Shown: piece after piece, positions 1 through 8,482 of the stretch
Numbering within the stretch: the first letter of the stretch is position 1
Layout of the letters: each line of letters starts with the position of its first letter
The notes under the pieces: generated by a model
The model's input: only the letters and a program-made list of their open reading frames with translations
Told to the model about the DNA's origin: nothing
Database searches by the model: none
IMG/VR virus record: IMGVR_UViG_3300017987_000156
Span: 1 to 42,770 of that record
Reading direction: 5' to 3' (one strand)
Source: a virus
Length of the DNA: 42,770 nucleotides
Program-made: the position numbers and the translations under genes

Positions 1-534
1 CGAGGCCTGGACATCCTTCTCGTTGTTCTCCATTGCCGCTGCGGCGGGATCGAATTGCGGGCGCGTCGAGAAGTAATCGCGCACCCCAGCAGCTCGGCCC
101 GCCGTCTGCCGGCCGGGATCGAAGTGGTCTTGAGGTTGGGACAACTTCTTGCGTCGCTCCTCAATGTCCGGCGCGATTACATCGCCGCCGCCGTACGAGG
201 AAGCACCCCAGTTCTGTTTAGCGACGCTCGCCTCGCGACCAAGCTGAGTCAGCGCCGCGAGTTTCGGGTCGGCTGAGAGCTTCACGGTCGTATCGATCAT
301 GGCCTGAGGTACGCCCGCCTGTTGCGCTACGGATACGTAGGCCTGGCGCCACTGATCGGAGCCGGGATCGCCGTACTGGGCGGCCGTCTCCATCGCGGCC
401 TTGTGACCCGTGAGGATCGCGGCCTGCTCGTCTCGCCGCATCCGCGCAGTATGGGCCTCTCGCTCTCGTCGTGCACCTCCTATGGGGGGCAGCACCGCTT
501 CTGCTACATCGCCGAAAAACTGCGCAACGCTCAT
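1..534 (-). CDS. Virion-associated protein, C-terminus cut by window edge
   Basis: The reading frame begins at the ATG at 534 (MSVAQFFGDVAEAVLPP) and stays open for 178 codons to the left edge, so the C-terminus is missing. A GGAG lies about 10 bases upstream of the start. The visible part is a charged, mostly helical protein with many Arg, Gln and Ala residues and no signal peptide or membrane segment. It is the last visible gene of the virion operon, 14 bases after the preceding gene. By position in podovirus genomes it could be an internal or ejection protein, but that is inference from order only; I do not recognise a family. Confidence 0.75.
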   Translation of the reverse strand, partial: MSVAQFFGDVAEAVLPPIGGARREREAHTARMRRDEQAAILTGHKAAMETAAQYGDPGSDQWRQAYVSVAQQAGVPQAMIDTTVKLSADPKLAALTQLGREASVAKQNWGASSYGGGDVIAPDIEERRKKLSQPQDHFDPGRQTAGRAAGVRDYFSTRPQFDPAAAAMENNEKDVQAS

Positions 535-548
535 GTCCTATCTCTCCA

Positions 549-1394
549 CTACTGTCCGAAGCCAACATTGAACGAACTGCCTGAGCCCTTGCTGTAGCTC
601 ATCGTCTGACCGATCAGGCTCAGCAGGATCGCCAGGTTGGTCGGGTCGGTGATCTGGTTCTCTTCGGCGTACTGGGTAATGGCCGCCTGAATCTCGGCCT
701 GTTCCTGCGTCTGGCCCTGCTGGCCGATCCCGAACAGGTCGTTGAGTCCGCCGATCTGGGCGGCCGCGATGCTCAGGTTGTTCATCGTCTCCTGGGCCGG
801 CTGCTGGCCGTACTGCATAGCCGAACCGAGGGTGTTGAGCGTGCGGTCCGCCTTGCTCTCGGCCAGGGCCTGGTTCGATTGCAGGACGTCCCAGTCCAGA
901 TCGCCCTTGGCTTCGCTGAGGTAGCGGGCGGTGTCCGATGCGGCCGATTCGCGGGCCTTGGCCCGGCCGGAGCCGAAGAAGTTGCCGCCGGCGAAACCCT
1001 CGTCGATGCTCGGCAGCACATCGTTCTTCAGGGCGTACATCGTCGGGTCGTAGAGACTCGTCTTGAAGTAATGTTCGGTCTGCTCCGGTGTGATCTGTTT
1101 GCCGCCGACATCACCGGCCAGCAAGTCCTTGACCGCAGTCCCCGTTTCCTGGGACAGGGGCGTTCCGGCCTTCTGAGGTGTGCCGAACATGTCCAGAAAG
1201 TTCGGCGCCGAGTCCAGAACCCCCTGCTGGACGCCCGTCAGGTCGGCGACGCGATCGCCTTGATAGACGTTCTGGTTCTGGCCCAGCGTGGGCAGATAAA
1301 CGTCCAAGGCGTCCAGCAAGGCTTCCTTTTGTTGGGGCAGGTAGCTGGTGCTCTTCGATGACGATTTAGAGCTTCCGAATCCAAGCAGTGCCAT
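549..1394 (-). CDS. Probable podovirus virion/tail protein
   Basis: This is a 281-residue protein starting with a short hydrophobic patch and a Ser/Lys-rich stretch (MALLGFGSSKSSSKSTSYLP). A segment around YQGDRVADLTGVQQGVLD follows. Podovirus genomes often carry a protein with this style of N-terminus (small hydrophobic start, Ser-rich linker, then a Y.G..VA.L...Q..LD motif) next to tail genes. The middle is Ala/Gln-rich and probably helical. It ends 14 bases before the next virion gene. Assignment as a virion component rests on operon position and this motif similarity; the exact role (tail needle, ejection or structural) is not determined. Confidence 0.7.
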   Translation of the reverse strand: MALLGFGSSKSSSKSTSYLPQQKEALLDALDVYLPTLGQNQNVYQGDRVADLTGVQQGVLDSAPNFLDMFGTPQKAGTPLSQETGTAVKDLLAGDVGGKQITPEQTEHYFKTSLYDPTMYALKNDVLPSIDEGFAGGNFFGSGRAKARESAASDTARYLSEAKGDLDWDVLQSNQALAESKADRTLNTLGSAMQYGQQPAQETMNNLSIAAAQIGGLNDLFGIGQQGQTQEQAEIQAAITQYAEENQITDPTNLAILLSLIGQTMSYSKGSGSSFNVGFGQ

Positions 1395-1406
1395 GATGGG
1401 TCTCCT

Positions 1407-1562
1407 TTACGCGTCCGCCTTCTCGTCGTGCAGGCGCTCAATCTCGCGGTGGATGTCACGCAAGTGCTCTTGCAGATACAGCGCCATCTGCCGGGCATAC
1501 TCGGCGGGGTCGCCGTTGAATTCCGGGCCGGGTCGCGGTTCCGGTATCTCCTTCGTGCTCAT
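1407..1562 (-). CDS. Small charged helical protein, 51 aa
   Basis: The likely start is the ATG at 1562 (MSTKEIPEPRPG), which overlaps the TGA of the upstream gene in an ATGA junction and so supports coupled translation. The product is a Pro-rich N-terminus followed by a single strongly charged helix (QMALYLQEHLRDIHREIERL), probably a coiled coil. A longer in-frame reading extends upstream inside the previous gene and is less likely. Small coiled-coil proteins in this position are often virion assembly factors or minor structural proteins, but no family is recognised. Confidence 0.6.
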   Translation of the reverse strand: MSTKEIPEPRPGPEFNGDPAEYARQMALYLQEHLRDIHREIERLHDEKADA

Positions 1563-3268
1563 AATGGCGCCCCCACAGGTGGGTTGATGACCATCTTCTT
1601 GACGACCAGACTGCTGCCGGCGTAGTTGGCGATCCGGAACTGGATCTGATCGCTGGTGACGTTCAACTCGAACCCGTAGCTCTGGTAGGCATCCGTCAGG
1701 GTTGTGGGCGAGAACGCCACCCACCCTTCATCGTTGGTCTCGAACGAATCGATTCGATAGCTGACCCGCATGGCCGAACCTTTGGCCACGAGGTAGAGCA
1801 TCGACCACCACTTCTCGACTCCGGGCGCACCGAAATCGAAGACCTTGCTGTTCGAGACGGCGACGATATTGGTCCCGTCATCGGCGGTCAGCGTCTCGTC
1901 CACCTGGTAGACGTAGCCGCTGTCGTCCGCGACCATCAACCCGTCGTCGGTCAGGACGGTGTCAATCAACTGATCCCACGTGGTGCCGGCGGCGATCGCC
2001 TGGGTGTACGTCTTGGCCTCATTGATATCCTGCTGCCAGGTTTTGCCGGTGACATAACTCTGTCCGCCCATCAGTGCGGCGGCCACGATGCCGTGCGATG
2101 CGTCGTACAGATGCTCGAAATCGCGAATCGTCCAGGAACCGTCGATGGCGTCAACCCCGTACGCCCGCGTCGGATACGCATAGCCAGGCCGCACGACAAA
2201 AATCCAGATCATGCGACCGTTGGCGTCCACGCTCATACGGCAGCGGTTCAGCTTGGCTGGGTCGATGTCCTCCTGGAGCGACTCGAAGACCTGCTTGCCG
2301 ATCGGGTCCATCGTCGTGCCCCCGGTATACCGGTACAGCTGATAGTCGCTGCCGACCAGATAGTGTGCGTTCTTCCAGGGGACGATCAACGGGGCGGCCA
2401 ACAGACCCAAATTCGGGATCTGCAGTCTTGCCATGAGCGCCGGATCGGAGTTGACGTGGTAGAGGTACCAGATTGAATTGTCCTGATAGACGATCAGTTG
2501 CGAGGCCCCCAGCGCAGCGCACCAGAGGTTTTGGCCGCCGGTGTCCATCAGTGCGACGTATCCCGCCCCGGTATCGGTGATCGTAAAGGCCGTACCGCTG
2601 GCGGCCGTCTCCACCTTCCCCGGCTTGCCCCACAGAACGGTCTGAGGGTTTTGAATGAACTCGTCGCTCGCCGCGTTCCAGGTCTTCGGGTTCAGGAGGA
2701 TAACATGATTGAAGAACGTGTTGACCTGGGCGGCGTAATGGGCGGTCGGGGTCGCGGGGTCGGCATCCGTCTCATGGTAGCCGTCCGCGCCCGCCAGTTC
2801 GTGGAAGGTGTCCTCGAACTTGCCCGCCCATCGGTAGATCGGACTCTCCCCGCCGTCGCAGGCCAGCAGATGGTAATAGCACGCCGTCCCGTCCTCGGTG
2901 ATCGCGTCGGTGTGGGGAATGCCCACGAACGAGGGGATGCTGTCGGGCCCGGCGTTCAGCCCAGACGAAGGGCTGATATCGGCCCAATCGTCGGCTAGAG
3001 AGTCCCACCGCCACAACTTGCGGCGCGTCATGGCGACGACGTGGTCTGTCGGATTGCGCGACTGCTCCTGGTAATGGCACAGGCCGAGCAAGGCGGTATC
3101 CAGAGGCAGGCCGGAGGCGGCGAATTTGGCGAAGCCGGGGGCCGTCTTCATGGCGCCCCGCGTGAACAGCATGTTCCGCGCGAACGCCATCTGCCCATCG
3201 GCGATCTCGCTGGCCGGGTCGTAGGTGTTGAGGCCTCGACCTAAATTGTTGATCGTCAGCCCACTCAT
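1559..3268 (-). CDS. Large virion protein, tail/DNA-stabilisation type
   Basis: This is a 569-residue protein opening with INNLGRGLNTYDPASEIADG and then FARNMLF. That is the N-terminal signature (…GLNT….DG…..N) common in podovirus tail or packaged-DNA stabilisation proteins of the P22 gp10 kind. The body alternates short strands with Trp/Gly turns (for example KLWRWDSLADDWADISP and SIWYLYHVNSD), which suggests a beta-propeller or similar all-beta fold. It sits two genes after the head-tail adaptor, where such proteins are encoded, and ends in an ATGA overlap with the next gene. The gp10-like role is inferred from order and the N-terminal motif; another tail-tube-like role is possible. Confidence 0.65.
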   Translation of the reverse strand: MSGLTINNLGRGLNTYDPASEIADGQMAFARNMLFTRGAMKTAPGFAKFAASGLPLDTALLGLCHYQEQSRNPTDHVVAMTRRKLWRWDSLADDWADISPSSGLNAGPDSIPSFVGIPHTDAITEDGTACYYHLLACDGGESPIYRWAGKFEDTFHELAGADGYHETDADPATPTAHYAAQVNTFFNHVILLNPKTWNAASDEFIQNPQTVLWGKPGKVETAASGTAFTITDTGAGYVALMDTGGQNLWCAALGASQLIVYQDNSIWYLYHVNSDPALMARLQIPNLGLLAAPLIVPWKNAHYLVGSDYQLYRYTGGTTMDPIGKQVFESLQEDIDPAKLNRCRMSVDANGRMIWIFVVRPGYAYPTRAYGVDAIDGSWTIRDFEHLYDASHGIVAAALMGGQSYVTGKTWQQDINEAKTYTQAIAAGTTWDQLIDTVLTDDGLMVADDSGYVYQVDETLTADDGTNIVAVSNSKVFDFGAPGVEKWWSMLYLVAKGSAMRVSYRIDSFETNDEGWVAFSPTTLTDAYQSYGFELNVTSDQIQFRIANYAGSSLVVKKMVINPPVGAPL

Positions 3269-3269
3269 G

Positions 3270-4295
3270 CTATTTCAGGAACCCAACGAGTTTGAGAGTA
3301 ATCGTAGCGTTGTTGTTGGCCCCGATCCGGATGATACCGCTGGAGTCGGTCATACACACCACGTAGCCGACCTTGGCGGAGGTGCCGAGATACGCGAACG
3401 AGGCACCTAGCGAGCTTCCGCCGTAGTGGTTGTCGAACGTGCCGCTGCCGTACCCCTTCGGTTTAGCTGCAAAGTACACGCCTTTCGATGCCTGGACCTC
3501 CAAATAGACCAGTGCCACGGCACTGCCGATTTGGCCCGAGAGGTCCAGATCGGTCCATGTATCAGGCGTCAGCGCCGCATTGTGGACCACCGTGCCGTTC
3601 GCCTGGCACCGCGCCGCATCACCGGCGTCGACGTAGGCTTTGACTGACTGCTGAGTCGGAACGTGGTCGGCGCTGTCCGACGCCATATCGTCTTCGTCGA
3701 CAATGACTGCGGCGACGGCGGCGTCGGCGTAGGTGTTCGCGTCAGTCACGGCGGCGTCGACGTAGGCCTTGACAGACTGCTGGCTGGGTACCTGCGTGTC
3801 GGAATCGGACGTCATATCGTCCTCGTCGAGCATTCCGGCCATCGGCTTTTCCGTCCCGTCGGCGCCCTTGAAGTACAGTTCGTTGCCCTTCATGTAGAGC
3901 CCGCGATCGGGCTCGTTGCCGGCCGTGTAGAGGGCCAGGGCCAGTTCGCCGGCGGGCGTCCACGTATTGGGACTGCCAATGGCTGTCAGGCTCTTGATGA
4001 CATTGTTTGTGGTATCGATCCAGATGCGCCCGAGGTCGGCGGACGTCAGCGCCGTCGAGCCGTCCGGGCGAGTTGTTGGCGCCGTGTCTTGGATCCAGGC
4101 TACTGCCGAGCCCTGCTTGTGCTCACCGCCAGCGGTCGAACCGGCGGGCGTGGTGTGCTCCTTCTGCAGGCGCAGCCGCAGGCCCATCCGCAGGTCGCGG
4201 ATCTCCAAGGCGCCGTTGCCGTGTGCGTCACTCAGCGCCGGAGCGTCTTCGTCCCAGGCGGTTCCGGTCGGTGGTGGTCCGATGTCGTTGGCCAT
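3270..4295 (-). CDS. Fibre-like virion protein with internal repeats
   Basis: This is a 341-residue protein. After an N-terminal region containing IWIDTTNN it carries two copies of a roughly 40-residue unit built around DEDDMxSDSxxxVPxQQSVKAYVDA, about residues 155-235. This unit occurs widely in phage tail fibres and appendages. A C-terminal beta-rich domain of about 100 residues follows (from ANGTVVHNAALTPDTW to TLKLVGFLK) and could be the receptor-contacting or trimerising part. It lies 9 bases after the adaptor gene and 1 base before the next gene. Role inferred: tail fibre or side appendage. Confidence 0.65.
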   Translation of the reverse strand: MANDIGPPPTGTAWDEDAPALSDAHGNGALEIRDLRMGLRLRLQKEHTTPAGSTAGGEHKQGSAVAWIQDTAPTTRPDGSTALTSADLGRIWIDTTNNVIKSLTAIGSPNTWTPAGELALALYTAGNEPDRGLYMKGNELYFKGADGTEKPMAGMLDEDDMTSDSDTQVPSQQSVKAYVDAAVTDANTYADAAVAAVIVDEDDMASDSADHVPTQQSVKAYVDAGDAARCQANGTVVHNAALTPDTWTDLDLSGQIGSAVALVYLEVQASKGVYFAAKPKGYGSGTFDNHYGGSSLGASFAYLGTSAKVGYVVCMTDSSGIIRIGANNNATITLKLVGFLK

Positions 4296-4304
4296 GTCTC
4301 ACTC

Positions 4305-5645
4305 CTATTCCACGTCCTCGTAGAGGATGTAACTGGACCGGTCCTCGGCGTTCTGTTCGGTCTCCAGGTCGCAGTGGGACTCATACTCGACGAGCCAGCC
4401 GTCCCATTCGCTCTCTTTGGCCTCCGCAGCGACCAGGAGGGTCTGTTGGCCTTTGGCGATCGCCCGCAACGCCTTGGCCTGGGCCCAGAGGATCAGGCCG
4501 TCGTCGGCGTCATCGAGGTCACAGGTCTGCGTACTGGACGTCGAGGTGAACCGCGCCGGCTTCTTGGTGTAATCGAAACGGATATCGAGCCCGTTGTAGT
4601 TCGAGGAGAACGGGCAGGAGAACCGGATCGTGCCCCCGTCGCGCGTCCAGTAGGTCGGCAGTCCCTCCGAGACCGATTCCGGGGCCGGGTACCGGTCGTT
4701 GAACCATGGTTTCGGCCGGAACGTGATCTGGTGCGTTTCGGTCCCATTGAGCACCCAGATCGCGTGCGAATGCCAGAGATTGCTAATGCTCGTCAGGTCC
4801 AGTTCGTAGTCGCCGGTCGCCACATCGTAGGTCGTCGTGTCCCGGACCTGAAGCTCCAGGGCCTGGGGCACGCGCTCGGCGATCTTTCGCATGGCCTCGT
4901 TCAGGGCGTCCAGAATGATCTCCGAGATCGGCATGGTGCTGGAGGTGTCGTGTCGACCGACCAGATGGAGGATCCGGGTGATCAACTCGGCGCACGTCTT
5001 CTTCTCGCCACTCGAGGTGGGGGTCAGCGCCGTAGCGATATCCAGCGTGAACGCGACCGTACCCGATACCGGCTGGATCGTTGCGTCGGCGAAGCTGTAG
5101 TTGTTGTGCCCACAGAAGACGTAGTAGGTCTCGTCCAGAGACAGATAGAATTCGACCTGGCCGCTGGCGTCGGTCGTGCGCGGATAGCCGAGCTGGGTCG
5201 TCGAATCGTTCTGGTCGCTCACCCAGACCGAGATACCAGGGGCCGGTGTGCCCCCGGTAGTCCGGACCGTCACAGACACGAGGGTCTGGCCCGGACCCTG
5301 CATCAGATCGAAGGTGCTCAGCCACTGGGTGCCCGTCCATCGGCCATGCACTTCGGAGATAGGCGCATCGTCGTCCGAGGGCGAGGCCCCCGACTGGATG
5401 TAGAAGATGATCGTATAATCGCCAACCGGAACCCCGGTCGGCATATCGGCGGTCCACAGGGAGCCGCCCTGCGACGTTACCGCGAAGTCGTAATCGTCGG
5501 CATCCCGACCCAACGTCCCCCAGGTCTCGAAGGTTGGTGTGACGGCGTCGATGTACCAGACCTTGCCCGTCGACGGCTGGCGCAGGGCCGCCCAGAGCGT
5601 CGGGGAATCGTAGTTCGAGTAGGTCAGATGGATTTCACGACTCAT
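4305..5645 (-). CDS. Head-tail adaptor-like protein with N-terminal beta domains
   Basis: The 446 residues form two parts. Residues 1 to about 215 are beta-rich and include an Ig/carboxypeptidase-regulatory-like segment (LVSVTVRTTGGTPAPGISVW, then TDASGQVEFYLSLDETYYV). From about residue 215 (CAELITRILHLVGRHD, ILDALNEAMRKIAERVPQ) the sequence looks like the helical connector/adaptor proteins that sit under the portal in podoviruses, followed by beta segments typical of that family. The combined length is greater than a stand-alone adaptor. It lies between the glycosyltransferase gene and the fibre gene. Adaptor function is inferred from this similarity; the N-terminal domains may decorate the virion or bind sugars. 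Confidence 0.6.
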   Translation of the reverse strand: MSREIHLTYSNYDSPTLWAALRQPSTGKVWYIDAVTPTFETWGTLGRDADDYDFAVTSQGGSLWTADMPTGVPVGDYTIIFYIQSGASPSDDDAPISEVHGRWTGTQWLSTFDLMQGPGQTLVSVTVRTTGGTPAPGISVWVSDQNDSTTQLGYPRTTDASGQVEFYLSLDETYYVFCGHNNYSFADATIQPVSGTVAFTLDIATALTPTSSGEKKTCAELITRILHLVGRHDTSSTMPISEIILDALNEAMRKIAERVPQALELQVRDTTTYDVATGDYELDLTSISNLWHSHAIWVLNGTETHQITFRPKPWFNDRYPAPESVSEGLPTYWTRDGGTIRFSCPFSSNYNGLDIRFDYTKKPARFTSTSSTQTCDLDDADDGLILWAQAKALRAIAKGQQTLLVAAEAKESEWDGWLVEYESHCDLETEQNAEDRSSYILYEDVE

Positions 5646-5654
5646 GAGCTACGG

Positions 5655-6923
5655 CTAGGCCACCGCCGCCTCCTGTGCGATGATCTTGCGGACCGTCAGG
5701 GCGCAGAACGGACAGACGCCCCACTGGGATTCATGGTGCAGGCCGAACATGTTCTTGCACGACGGACAGATCATCCGCACGTGGTCGGGGCCGGGCTCGG
5801 CGGTCGTGTCCTGACGCTGGTAACGCGGCTCGCGCGGCCATTGGTCGGGTATCTGGGGCTTCTTGCGACCCTTGCGCAGGACCCGAGAGATCGCCTCAGC
5901 CGCTCGGTGGCACGCGCTGCCGTCCAGGGGTCCGTAAAGATGGTCTTCCAGCCAAGTGAGTTTGTCGGTGTCGATATTGCTGCGGCCCCAAACCAGTCGG
6001 CCGAGCGCCTCAGACAGCTCACCGTAGTCGTTGACCTGGGGACACGCATTGGCGAGGATGGGATCGGGATTGCAGTTCGCGAAGTTCAGGGACGGCACGC
6101 CCAGCAAATGGGCCTCGATCGCCATGGTCGAGCCGGCATGGACCACGACATCGCTCGCGGCAATGGCCTGGCCGCTGGGATAGTCGTACGGCAGGATCTG
6201 GACGGTCTTGCCGAACGCCTCCTGGTACGCCCGGGTCGACTCGCCGGGCCGGACCTTCAGGGCGAAGTCGTACTTGTGGCTCTTGGTGGCGACGAGGTTC
6301 TTGATCGTCGCGATCCAGAGCGCCCTCAGTTCCGCATGCCGCGCGTACAACCGGCGCTGCAGTGGATTGCCTTCGGGCAGTCCGCATTCAGTGTAGTCCG
6401 GATGATCGTCGGCGGCACTGAAGGCGGTAGCGAACAGAACGCGCCGTTTGCCCGGCCGGGCCTGTCGCTCGTACTGCGTGCAGACGTCGAGGGTGAACGG
6501 GCCACAGGCAACCAGTTTCCTGGCCTCCATGCGCCCGCGTTCGGCCAGGATGTCGGCAAACTCCTGGCCCCAGACCAACTCCAGATCGATATGCTCGGCG
6601 TAGTCGTAATCACCTACGACGACACGCTGACGGTCCTCGTCCATCTGTTCGAGCGCCACCCGGCCGGCGCCCGCTTCCCCACGGCGAACGATCGTCACCA
6701 CGCCCCACTCCTTGATCTGGCGTGCGAAGTTCAGTTTGTGATCGGACCCGATCATCGGCAGGACCACCGCGTCGGGCTTCTCGACCGTCACCGCATCGGA
6801 CCCGGCCAAGACGAAGTTGCGGACCATGACCTCATGGCCCATATCGCGCAGACATTGGGCCAGTCGCTCGTCGACAGGCTTGTCCCGCTGCTCGGTCAGT
6901 GTCAGGATCAGGATCTTACTCAT
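5655..6923 (-). CDS. GT-B-like glycosyltransferase with C-terminal zinc ribbon
   Basis: This is a 422-residue protein resembling surface-carbohydrate biosynthesis proteins. The N-terminus is Rossmann-like (MSKILILTLTEQRDKPVDE). The C-terminal half has the nucleotide-sugar binding pattern of GT-B enzymes (IAASDVVVHAGSTMAIEAHL, then GVPSLNF). A separate zinc ribbon closes the protein (CPSCKNMF … CPFC, about residues 390-410). It overlaps the upstream methyltransferase gene by 8 bases, so the two are probably made together. Being inside the virion operon, it may glycosylate virion proteins, or host surface sugars or phage DNA late in infection; the acceptor cannot be told from sequence. The zinc ribbon fusion is unusual. 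Confidence 0.7.
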   Translation of the reverse strand: MSKILILTLTEQRDKPVDERLAQCLRDMGHEVMVRNFVLAGSDAVTVEKPDAVVLPMIGSDHKLNFARQIKEWGVVTIVRRGEAGAGRVALEQMDEDRQRVVVGDYDYAEHIDLELVWGQEFADILAERGRMEARKLVACGPFTLDVCTQYERQARPGKRRVLFATAFSAADDHPDYTECGLPEGNPLQRRLYARHAELRALWIATIKNLVATKSHKYDFALKVRPGESTRAYQEAFGKTVQILPYDYPSGQAIAASDVVVHAGSTMAIEAHLLGVPSLNFANCNPDPILANACPQVNDYGELSEALGRLVWGRSNIDTDKLTWLEDHLYGPLDGSACHRAAEAISRVLRKGRKKPQIPDQWPREPRYQRQDTTAEPGPDHVRMICPSCKNMFGLHHESQWGVCPFCALTVRKIIAQEAAVA

Positions 6924-7527
6924 TGGGGGTGTTCCCTAAAAAGAGGTAGACGGGAGAAGGACGGTCTTCGTAGCGTTCGAAGACCTCGCACAGCCAACTG
7001 CGGCCGGGCATGTGGTTCAGTAGCTTGTTGAGCCACCAGCCGGGACTCTTGACCGTTGGATGGATGGGCGGATTGCCGTAGCCGGCAATGCTCAAGACGA
7101 ACGCCTGGGCGGACTGCCCGATGTTCGCCAGGGCGCTATCGACCTTGTCCTCGGGGATATGTTCGAGTACGTCGAAACACAGCGTCACGTCGAAACCATC
7201 GGGGAGAGGCTGTTCGGTGATCTGGCAGGCCTGGAAGGTGTACCCGGCTCGGTCGTAGGGCCCTGGCACCAGGTCAACCCCGACAACCGATTTGCCCAGC
7301 CGGGCGAGATTCCCACACAGCAGCCCGTTCCCGCACCCGACCTCCAGGACCGTATGACACTCTGCGATCATGCCAATCCACCTGTCGGAACAGGCGAGCC
7401 CCTGATTGTGGGTCTGGTAGCCCATATCCGCATTGTGGAGTGTGCGGTACATCGACACGTCCGGCGGATCAGGGAGAACGGGAGCGCCCGGTGCAGGCGC
7501 TCCCGTGATTCGAGTCTGAGCGGACAT
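6916..7527 (-). CDS. Class I SAM-dependent methyltransferase
   Basis: This is a 203-residue protein with the SAM-binding motif I (VLEVGCGNGLLCGNLARLG), an acidic motif II (VVGVDLVPG) and motif IV-like FDVTLCFDVLEHIPEDKVD. Together these define a small-molecule or sugar-type class I methyltransferase rather than a DNA methylase: there is no NPPY or PC motif. The first 30 residues are Pro/Ala-rich and probably disordered. It overlaps the glycosyltransferase gene by 8 bases, suggesting a paired modification function (for example methylation of a transferred sugar). It sits between the decoration-like genes and the glycosyltransferase. Confidence 0.8.
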   Translation of the reverse strand: MSAQTRITGAPAPGAPVLPDPPDVSMYRTLHNADMGYQTHNQGLACSDRWIGMIAECHTVLEVGCGNGLLCGNLARLGKSVVGVDLVPGPYDRAGYTFQACQITEQPLPDGFDVTLCFDVLEHIPEDKVDSALANIGQSAQAFVLSIAGYGNPPIHPTVKSPGWWLNKLLNHMPGRSWLCEVFERYEDRPSPVYLFLGNTPNE

Positions 7528-7543
7528 AATGTCCTTTCGGGTT

Positions 7544-7828
7544 TTACGTCCCCCACAGGACGTAGGTCACTGTGGGAGTCGTATCGTTGATGGTCCCCTT
7601 GGTCGTGAACGTGACCTGCCCGCCGCTGCAGACCCCAAGGGTCGGTACGGCTAGCAGGCCGTCGCTGCGGACGGCGAAGCCGCCCTTGATGCGGTGCAGC
7701 TTGCTGGCGATCGTAAAGGTCGCGCCGTCCACGTCGGCCGAAGCCAGCGTCACAACGCCCTCTTCCTTGATCGTCCCGGCCGTCCCGGGCGTGGGACCGA
7801 ACTGGGTTTCGCAATTGAAACGCGCCAC
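7544..7828 (-). CDS. Small beta-rich virion protein, possible head decoration
   Basis: This is a 94-residue Gly/Thr/Val-rich protein (MARFNCETQFGPTPGTAGTI … TVTYVLWGT) with alternating strand-like segments and no charged coiled coil. It sits immediately after the capsid gene and another small beta-rich gene, in the place usual for decoration or head-completion proteins. A GGAGG lies shortly before the ATG. No specific family recognised. Confidence 0.65.
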   Translation of the reverse strand: MARFNCETQFGPTPGTAGTIKEEGVVTLASADVDGATFTIASKLHRIKGGFAVRSDGLLAVPTLGVCSGGQVTFTTKGTINDTTPTVTYVLWGT

Positions 7829-7843
7829 GGGTCACCTCCTTCT

Positions 7844-8434
7844 TTAGCTGGTGGTGTCCACGGCGAAGGCGGTTCCGCAGGGCAGGATCATCGCCCCCGC
7901 ATCGTTCTGAGCGACCACCCCAAACTTGCAGACGCTGGCGCTGTCGACCATCGTCAGCACCGCGCCGGCGGTGACACTGCCGTCGCTCGGGTGAATGCCG
8001 TCCAGTCCCGCGATCGTATCGACCGGGCAGACGCCGCCGCACCAGAACCAGGCGTAGAGGCCGTCCGTCAGGGTCGCCACGGCCACCGCGGCCAGGCCGC
8101 CGCCCTTGAGCGCCTCCCCGCCGTCGTTGGTCACTACGTAATGCTTGCCGGCGGCCGCCGCCTCGGTGGTGTCCGGGGCGCACAGGCTCTTGATCGCAGC
8201 GGCAGCAGCGGTGCCCTTCTCGTACTTGAGCAGGATGAACGTGGCGTACCCGCCGTTGGTCTCCTGGTAGAGGCGCACCTTGGTCCCGACCGGGCACGGC
8301 GCGTCCGTAGTCGCCCCCGCCCCGTGCGCCGTCGCGTACGTCTCGGTCAGGTCCACGGGCGGCGAGATCATGGGGTGCGCGTCAGGCCAACGGTCCCAAA
8401 GAATGAATTTTCCGTCGTCCATTCCGACAGTCAT
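7844..8434 (-). CDS. Probable capsid decoration protein
   Basis: This is a 196-residue Ala/Gly/Thr/Val-rich protein with several Cys residues (for example DAPCPVGTKVRLYQE, WCGGVCPVD). It lies about 50 bases after the major capsid gene. Composition and position match phage head-decoration or cement proteins that are made in near-capsid amounts. A Shine-Dalgarno GGAG precedes the ATG at 8434. Family not recognised; role inferred from position. Confidence 0.65.
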   Translation of the reverse strand: MTVGMDDGKFILWDRWPDAHPMISPPVDLTETYATAHGAGATTDAPCPVGTKVRLYQETNGGYATFILLKYEKGTAAAAAIKSLCAPDTTEAAAAGKHYVVTNDGGEALKGGGLAAVAVATLTDGLYAWFWCGGVCPVDTIAGLDGIHPSDGSVTAGAVLTMVDSASVCKFGVVAQNDAGAMILPCGTAFAVDTTS

Positions 8435-8482
8435 TGCACTATCTCCTTACATACGGTTGTTGTTGGTTCACACACTGCCCAC

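Noticed and set aside
3663-7031. Plus-strand open frame of more than 1,100 codons
   Set aside because: It runs antisense to four well-supported minus-strand virion genes; its Arg/Gly/Val/Asp-rich composition is typical of the complement of GC-rich coding DNA, and it lacks domains and a ribosome site.
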